Source: Dissophora ornata (taxonomy: Eukaryota > Mortierellomycota > Mortierellomycetes > Mortierellales > Mortierellaceae). From it: a DNA stretch of 36,361 bases. Within the stretch, counting starts at the first letter, position 1; the number at the start of each line of letters is the position of its first letter. Below are positions 29,910-36,361 of the stretch, piece after piece. A program made the position numbers and the translations under genes. The stretch lies in the NCBI GenBank assembly GCA_025201705.1, contig MU616695.1, positions 17,623-53,983 of the forward strand, written 5' to 3'. The notes beneath the pieces were generated by a model that ran no database searches, was not told the origin of the DNA, and saw only the letters and a program-made list of their open reading frames with translations.

Positions 29910-32199
29910 CTATGACCAAAAGGCAGTCTCTCGCCGCCTCTTCGATAAGCGTCTTCGGTCCGCTAGTTCCTCATAGTCACCTTCTGCGTCCTCCGCTGCT
30001 CGTCTGTCCCTCCTCTCACGCAACTCCTCCTCCCGCGCCGTTTGAGCCCGCTTGTCCAGTAGGTCCTGCTGAGCCCTTTCCCTGAATATGTTTCTTTCCG
30101 GCTCCTGCTCTTGTTCTAGCTCCTCCTCAAAATCTCTCTCTCTCTCAAGCTCCTCCTCTTCCTCGTCCTGACCATTCACCTCCAGGTACTCATCTTCATA
30201 ATCCGTTTGTGGATGCGATCTGGATGATGTCGTTGGGATATACAAATCCAAGTATGTAGGTAAAGGTGGCGCCTCGGCCAAATTCTGACGCTCCACGCGC
30301 TTCCATCGGTCCAGTTTTCTTTGGAACCGTTCCTGATGTTTTTCGCCAGCAGGTTCGCTCTCAAAGTTCAACGGCTCTGATACTGTGGCTGGCATGGCGC
30401 TTGGTCTTGCAGCTTGGATACTGTCAAGCGATCTTCGGGGATGCTTATCCTTATTTTTCTTGCCCTGACTAAGCCTGCGAGCTGAATCTGCATCGGAAAT
30501 TAACCCACGCAGCGTGACATCGTGCTTGTGCACTTTGGTGGGTGATTGTTGATCCCGCTGTTGTTGCTGCTGTTGTTGTTGATTTTGGTGAGGTTTCGGC
30601 ATAACTGCAGGGCGCAATGGTGCTGGTTTCCGCTTTGCTATAGGTGACGACGCCTTTTGTACTGTCACCGGGGACGTTTCGAAAACCTAGCATAAAGAAG
30701 AGATGTATATTTACGCCGTTAGTTACTTATTACATTGCATATCACGAACTGCGCATATTGTATATAAAAAGCTCGGTGCGCGTTAAATCATTTACCAATG
30801 GCTTTGGCACAGTTGTCGAAAACCGCTTGTCATTCACAACCCGATCGGCGCTCCCGGCTCCTTTGTGTGAGTTCAAGGCAGACATGGCGCCGTTCAGCTT
30901 GGCCTCGGTCTCGGGTGAGAAAAGCTCTTGAAGGTTTGAGTAGACCCCCCGCAGTTCCTTGGTGATCGCCGCTGTCTTCTCTGCTACTTCCAGCAACGAG
31001 TCTTCCGCCTCTCTCTCAGGCGTATGTCCGTTTTGCACAGGAGTTCGAACTACAGACTGTTGAGAGAATGCACGAGATGGAGTTGGGCCGTGGGTTGAAA
31101 AATCGAGATCTTGCTGGATTTCCTGTTCCTCATAATCTTGTGATTCCCGATGCGCTTTCTCATGTAGACTGTACAGTTGATGCTGCTCATGGTTGGAATC
31201 AGGGTCCACCAGCGTGCTCAGGTTCGAGGATGAGGCCAACTCTGGCCTTTTAAAGGACACTTCGTCGTCGCCTCGATCGTATCCTTGATCGTCATCATCA
31301 TACTCTGCACCCTGAACGGCTCCATCGTTCTGATCATGGGCAGCTTGGAACAAATCCTCCTGTTCGTTAACTTCCTCCTCCTCCTGGGCCAAGGTTCTGT
31401 GTGGAGGCCACTCTGGCGCTCTAGCAAGCTCGTCTCGAAGAGTACTTGCTCGACCGAATAAAGCTGCATTGTTCCGAAGCATCCTTTCCTGCTCCTGTTG
31501 TATCTGTCTGTTCCGAGAGTGCCTGTTGAGCGGGGATGAGTTGAACGGAGACGACAGTAGAGCGTCCGATTCTGGTAGCTCATCCACATGGCGGTCATGG
31601 CGTAGTCTGGATGGTGTCCCGCTGAAGAGATTCCGCGGTGGTGTGCTGAGTAAACGGGTCGATCGATCCGGTGAGACGTCGTACTCAGTCTCTGTGGTCC
31701 TCAATCGCGGCGCAACAGAAATGGGTGCCGCGACGGTTGAGTTGTTTGCAGAGAGAGACTGGGCGCGCGATTTCGTTGCTGAGGTTTTTTCCAGTATCCT
31801 TGCTAGTGCATCAGATATTTCTTGGGCCTGGCGGGCATGTATTGAGCTGGCGGGTATTGTGTCCGAGGCTTTGGTGGGTGGTTGACTGGGTTTTAGAAAT
31901 ACAGACGAACCATGGTGCTCAGCTTGCTCTGCTTCATTGATGTACTGGTGCTCGTTATTATCCAGTAGCTGTCTGTCTTCTTGGTCCTGTTCATCCCGTG
32001 CATCCTGTAGCAGCTGCTGTCGCTGTTTGAAAGCATCTCCAGGACTGGAACGAGGGGTGGTAGATGGAGGTGAACTGAGGGTAGGGAATGACTGCCGCAA
32101 GTAGAGTCGATTTGGTGTCGACTTTTTAGGTGTCCGTTGACGATGAGACTTTTTGACACTAGGGGAATAGACCAAGCTCTCTGGCCGTGTTGATTCCAT
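29910..32199 (-). CDS. 726-residue disordered/coiled-coil protein, function unknown
   Basis: Two exons in phase (32199-30796 and 30686-29910; a 109-nt intron) give 727 codons. The N-terminus is basic and Ser/Pro-rich with SP/TP sites (SPSVKKSHRQRTPKKSTPNR), as in CDK-regulated nuclear or spindle proteins. Gln/Glu-rich stretches follow, then a helical segment (LLEVAEKTAAITKELRGVYS) leading into LQELFSPETEAKLNGAMSAL. Exon 2 has a poly-Gln run, GKKNKDKHPRRSLDS, and a long Glu/Arg coiled coil (EEEEELERERDFEEELEQEQ; EEELRERRDRRAAEDAEGDY) ending RRRLSKRRRETAFWS. It has no signal peptide or membrane segment. I do not recognise the family; a chromatin or cytoskeletal scaffold would fit the composition, but this is only inference. 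Confidence 0.8.
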
Positions 32200-32711
32200 T
32201 GTCTTCCTTGGGATCTTGTGTGGGTGAGAGGGAGATGTGATGGTGTAGAGATGATCACTTCCCCTTGTGGCACGAGCGGTTCGTGTTTCGTTTGTTTTGA
32301 TTGACAGCGTCGCGTTGAATGACCGCTGTTTGTGTCAAATCTTATGCCAAAATTCAGTTTGAACCAAACGGCGTCCGACAACGAAGAGTGGGTGGGACCG
32401 ACTGCATCTCAGGAAGTTGAAGAGCTATCTGCCTGAATACCAGTTGATATCTTGGTCAAGATTCGAGACTATCAGTTCGGTTTCCGGTATGCAGTTGCCT
32501 GATGAGAATTTGACGAAATAAACGATGGATCCTTTGTTTAACGATAAAAGTACGCTACAAGAAACGCGTTGCTAGTACGCGCCCTACTTTCTTTTGCGAC
32601 AATGCTGCCAGTGGTGAGGGGCCAAACTGCTGCGAATATATTATTAAGTATTGAGATTAAGAAGTGAATGTATGGCGTGGATGATTATATATGCATACGC
32701 AAATGCTGCAT
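32200..32711. other. Intergenic between two minus-strand genes
   Basis: Promoter of the 726-aa gene and 3' UTR of chitin synthase. AT-rich near 32640-32700 (ATATTATTAAGTATTGAG, ATTATATATGCATACG). No further gene seen. Confidence 0.5.
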
Positions 32712-35700
32712 CTACCACCGCAGCTCGCCGGTAACCAGTCGCAAAAAGATGTAGGCAACACTGCCTACAAACCTAAACGCCGCCAAGAATGCGACCGACC
32801 ACAACACGAACGCAAGATAGGCCTTGGACCGGTCATCATACGTTCCCGCCCTATTATTGCCCGCATATGTGATGATGCTGACCAGCAGTCCATTAGAAGT
32901 GCACCACAGCAGAACCAATCTCGTTCTGAATGCCTTGTAATAATCCTCCTGCTTTGTTTTGGCGTCTCTTTTCTGGGTCGTCTCCTCTGTCTTCGCCATT
33001 AGTGAATCGAGCGCGAGTTGGTATGAATGGTTGATGTCATTGTCCTCCGTGGGGACATCGACAGTTATCTCGCCGCCGGAACCTTCTTTTGAACTTGAAT
33101 TGACCGCGCCTAGATCCATATTGTCGATATTGTCGCCTTTGGTACCCCAACTCACATCATGGGTGTTGCAGAATGCGTACACATTCAGCACATTGACATA
33201 GCTATTGAGAATTAAAAAAAAAAATGGATATAGTTAGCTTCCGCAAGCTGGTCTTGGAAAATAATTAATAACCTAATAGCACTGTCTGTTACCTTGGCAT
33301 CATGCAGAGGTATTGCACAAAACTCGTGACCATATGCCACGGTTCCAGGTACAAGACACTGCCAAAGAAATAGAGACCGTAGGTCGAAGCAAGCGACAAG
33401 ATGACGTTCCTGAATGTTGGGTCTTTGATCACGGCTGAAAGTGTTGTCTCACCGTTAGCAAGAGCATGCGAGATTCCAAGGTAGGTCAACCAGATCGCAC
33501 AAAAGGTCATGTAGACCATCAGGAAGGCAAAGAAGACCATGGCTGCCGTGTACAGAACCCGGGATCCTGTAGGTCGGTTGCCCATGCTGAGAATAAACAC
33601 AATGATGACCAGGAACTCGTAAAAGTATTTTAGAACAATGAATACAATTTTGAAAATATCACTGCGGCCGAACGGGCTGTTTTCAGGAAACGTCAACGAG
33701 TTGGCTAGGATATAGAATGTGAGGTAGATGTTTGCCTATAAAAACATTAACGGTGAAATGCTGGCAAGGTTAGACATCTAGGCGGCTAGAATATGGAATG
33801 TCGCGATTCAGCTGGAGCCAGTATCGCTTACGATTGCAAACCAACTGAAAAAGAGGCTGAGGATATTGTACACCAATTGAAGGTGGAATAAAAGTTTTCT
33901 ACAGGGCAAAGACAAGCAAAAATGTATCAGCAAAACATGTATTACGACGGGAGACAGTTCCTTGCAGAATACCACTATTATTACCTCCAATAAGCGTGGT
34001 CGCTCTTGTAGATCTTGCCAAAGTGGAAAACAGAGAACAAAGCCACGAAGAACGTTCCATTCAGCCATCGACGACGCTGGCTGATTAGTTCAGGGACCGT
34101 GTCAGGTACATCGGTCTCAGCCCATGCTGCCTTGACATATCGCAACGTCCAGGCATAGTTGCGCTTGGCGACGAGCTCGAAGCACAAGATGCGGTCCTCT
34201 GCCAGGTACATGTTTGCGTCGAAAATCCCAGAGTCTGGCGTAGGTTTCTCGCCTTTAAAGTAACTGATCAATGGACCCTCGTTCGGAGTTTCTGGCGAGG
34301 TCAAGAGCGCCTTATATCGATATGCCGAGAATGCTCCAGGGAGGACAGAGATGTATCCAATGACGGACTCGAGCGGTTTGTCCAGGATGTTGTTCTGCAA
34401 CGGGACCGGAAATAGTACTTAGAGAGAAGAACTACATTCGACTGTATTATCTAAATGACCAACGAATTGTCCATACCATCTTGTACTCGAAATTCTGTGT
34501 TGCCACTAAAGGATTGAGTAAGTTCTTGGCGCCAGCTCCCTTGACAGGCTTGATCTCTCCACAGGCGCCTGCGACATTAGAGTTGAGATCAAAGGCCTTC
34601 CAAAGCTGATAGATCGAAGTTGGTCCTGGTCGTGTACCGACATCCAGCAGAACGCAAACGCGAGGATCGATGACTGGTCCAAAGGCATTGAAGAACCAGC
34701 GATGAGAGTTCAGTTTCTTGGCGTTCTTTTCCTTCAAGCAGAACATCATCTGCACCGGGACGTAGTCGCTTGACTTGGACTCGACAATCTTCATGTGTGG
34801 ATCAATTGTCACTTGTGTCGTGTACTACCGGAATTGGAAGAAGGTTCGGCGTCAGTTGCCTGCCTGACACCCTTTGAAGCCCACAAGAGAATAATGAGAA
34901 AGTTCAAAATAGCGCTCTTTGCCATACCTCATAAATGTGCGCTTGTACTTCTTTCCCCTTGACCTCTCGTTTGGCTACACCCTCCTGATAAACGCCCATG
35001 GATGCAAGATAATTATAGACCTGGGCGTCACATTTCTTGCGCCCATCCGCCACGATGCAGACCACGACCTTTTGCCATGACCCTTCACCCCACGTTTTAG
35101 AGTTGTTCCTAGAGCAGAGGTGACGAATGTTTTTCATGATACCATGCATGGTCTCTGCAAACAACTTGACGCTCTCCTGCATGGTAGAATATCAACGAAC
35201 ATATTAGCCACTGCATGAACGATTTAGACAGGATATCATACTACGCCTCGAACATTGGCTTTACGTTGTACATCGTGACTACGATAAACAGCTCCGTCTC
35301 TCTGTTCCACATGGCTGGTCGCAAGGTGTAGTTCTCAGTCTTGAACAGGTCTGGATCACAGGTCACGGCTGTATATCGCATAAACTCCCATTCGTGACCC
35401 TTTTGTAGTGTCTGCTTCACCAGATAGTGTGGAGGGACAGGACAGTCGAGGACGAGGTTGTCGTTGGTGAGCTCAACGACTTTTTTGGTCTTGTAACGCC
35501 TCTCCTGTCGCTCAGGTATTTCGCCCAGGGGTAATGGAGCAGGAGGTATGACTGGGGAATCTGGAGGAGGAGGAGGAGTGAAGTCTTGCAGTTGCACTGA
35601 GAAAATGGGTTCTTGTACAGGCTCAGGCTCGGACTTGGGACGTTTGGGGTGTTGGTGTGGGTAATAAGAGTATGCGTTTTCAGTGTCGAGGTCCGGATTA

Positions 35701-36059
35701 GAGATGATGGAAGCTCGAGACTTGAGTGACATTACAGAGTAGACAGACTGATGTCGAGCGAGGTTGGTTGGGTCCCGAATGAATGTTGAGTAGGCGGGAA
35801 TGTCGAATGCAGGCGTCCCTGAGCCGGGTTGCTCCAGGTCTGGGATCCGAGAGGATGAGAACTGAGGCTGGCCCCTCCATGGTGTCTGTACTGGCTGTGG
35901 TTGTTGTGGTAGCTGTGGTATGGTTGGTGTCCGCTGCTGTCTGGGATGGAGGGATTGTAGAGGGTGAGAAAGCTGCTGAGGCTGTGGCTGCGGCTGTTGT
36001 GATTGAGTAATGAGGGATGAGCGGTCGCTCTCCTTGTTGGGCTGTCGATGGCGGGACAT
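32712..36059 (-). CDS. Chitin synthase (class I-III type)
   Basis: Plasma-membrane GT2 glycosyltransferase polymerising GlcNAc from UDP-GlcNAc. Seven exons in phase sum to 934 codons: 36059-35265, 35176-34928, 34824-34477, 34394-33985, 33898-33832, 33735-33293 and 33201-32712. A long Pro/Gln-rich disordered N-terminus precedes the family N-terminal domain ([10 protein letters not shown], then [17 protein letters not shown]). Catalytic motifs: [31 protein letters not shown], the EDR in [13 protein letters not shown], and [11 protein letters not shown]. Membrane segments follow ([55 protein letters not shown]) and two near the C-terminus ([40 protein letters not shown]). No myosin, cytochrome b5 or DEK_C domain, so not class IV-VII. 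The start [15 protein letters not shown] is chosen; the frame is open to another ATG at 36194, whose His/Pro-rich extension looks like leader. Confidence 0.92.
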
Positions 36060-36361
36060 CAGTGCGTTGTTTTTGTGGAGAAGGACATGGACATGGGGAT
36101 GGGGGAAGCGATGAGGAATGAAGAGAGGATGCAATGGGTCATGCCAACCATCTAATAACCAATCTTCAGCCGACGGTTCAGGCACCAGCGGCAACCTTAT
36201 TTCAAACAGGATTTGTATAGCGTCTGTCTCGGTCCGAGGCCGGGTGAATGAGAAACTACTCTCGAGCTAGGCCATGTGTTCCTGCGCTACAGGACTACTA
36301 GCGGTGCGGGGCAAACTGGCGTCGTGCACATGTAATGCATTCTAGACGTGGGCGACCCCCC
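36060..36361. promoter_or_regulatory. Upstream region of chitin synthase
   Basis: Minus-strand 5' region of the chitin synthase gene. An in-frame ATG at 36194 means the protein could be 45 residues longer. No TATA box seen. Confidence 0.4.

Overview
The window is eukaryotic and fungal. Genes carry many short GT-AG introns (about 60-140 nt) with CTAAC-like branch points, and there is a chitin synthase, an EAF3/MRG15 protein, a TRM8 tRNA methyltransferase and an Lsb5-like VHS-GAT protein. The NACHT-pentapeptide-WD40 proteins with near-identical 42-residue WD repeats, a Crinkler (CRN) effector-type gene and decayed LRR/LINE sequence fit an early-diverging fungus, most likely Mortierellomycotina. 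That placement is inference from family flavour; no marker gene was searched.

Layout. 1-5.3 kb is a graveyard of accessory sequence: the 3' end of a WD40 gene entering from the left edge, a LINE 3' remnant, a three-module Crinkler gene (Ub-like header, PD-(D/E)XK nuclease, kinase) broken by a frameshift, a 145-bp TIR element and a nonsense codon, a second WD40 tail, a Gln-rich pseudogene and a degenerate tandem repeat. 5.4-9.15 kb holds the most unusual locus: an intact XPG/FEN1-like (PIN-fold) nuclease exon that splices in phase into a decayed TnpB/Fanzor-like RuvC plus zinc-ribbon protein. 9.25-15.7 kb is a housekeeping block (LSB5-like, TRM8, EAF3; the last two head to head). 15.7-19.4 kb is gene-poor, with A-rich tracts, a decayed LRR pseudogene and a second LINE remnant. 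19.4-24.9 kb is a large NACHT-WD40 (NLR-like) gene on the minus strand, interrupted by an 80-N gap and by two further defects in the WD40 array. 24.9-36.4 kb is again ordinary: a PA-TM-RING ubiquitin ligase, an unrecognised 410-aa protein, a 726-aa disordered/coiled-coil protein and a class I-III type chitin synthase.

Exon models were assembled by hand from splice consensus and reading-frame phase. For LSB5, TRM8, EAF3, the 410-aa and 726-aa proteins and chitin synthase every junction keeps phase and the total is a whole number of codons, which strongly supports those models. The PA-RING gene has one unresolved phase break. No tRNA, rRNA or CRISPR array was recognised.
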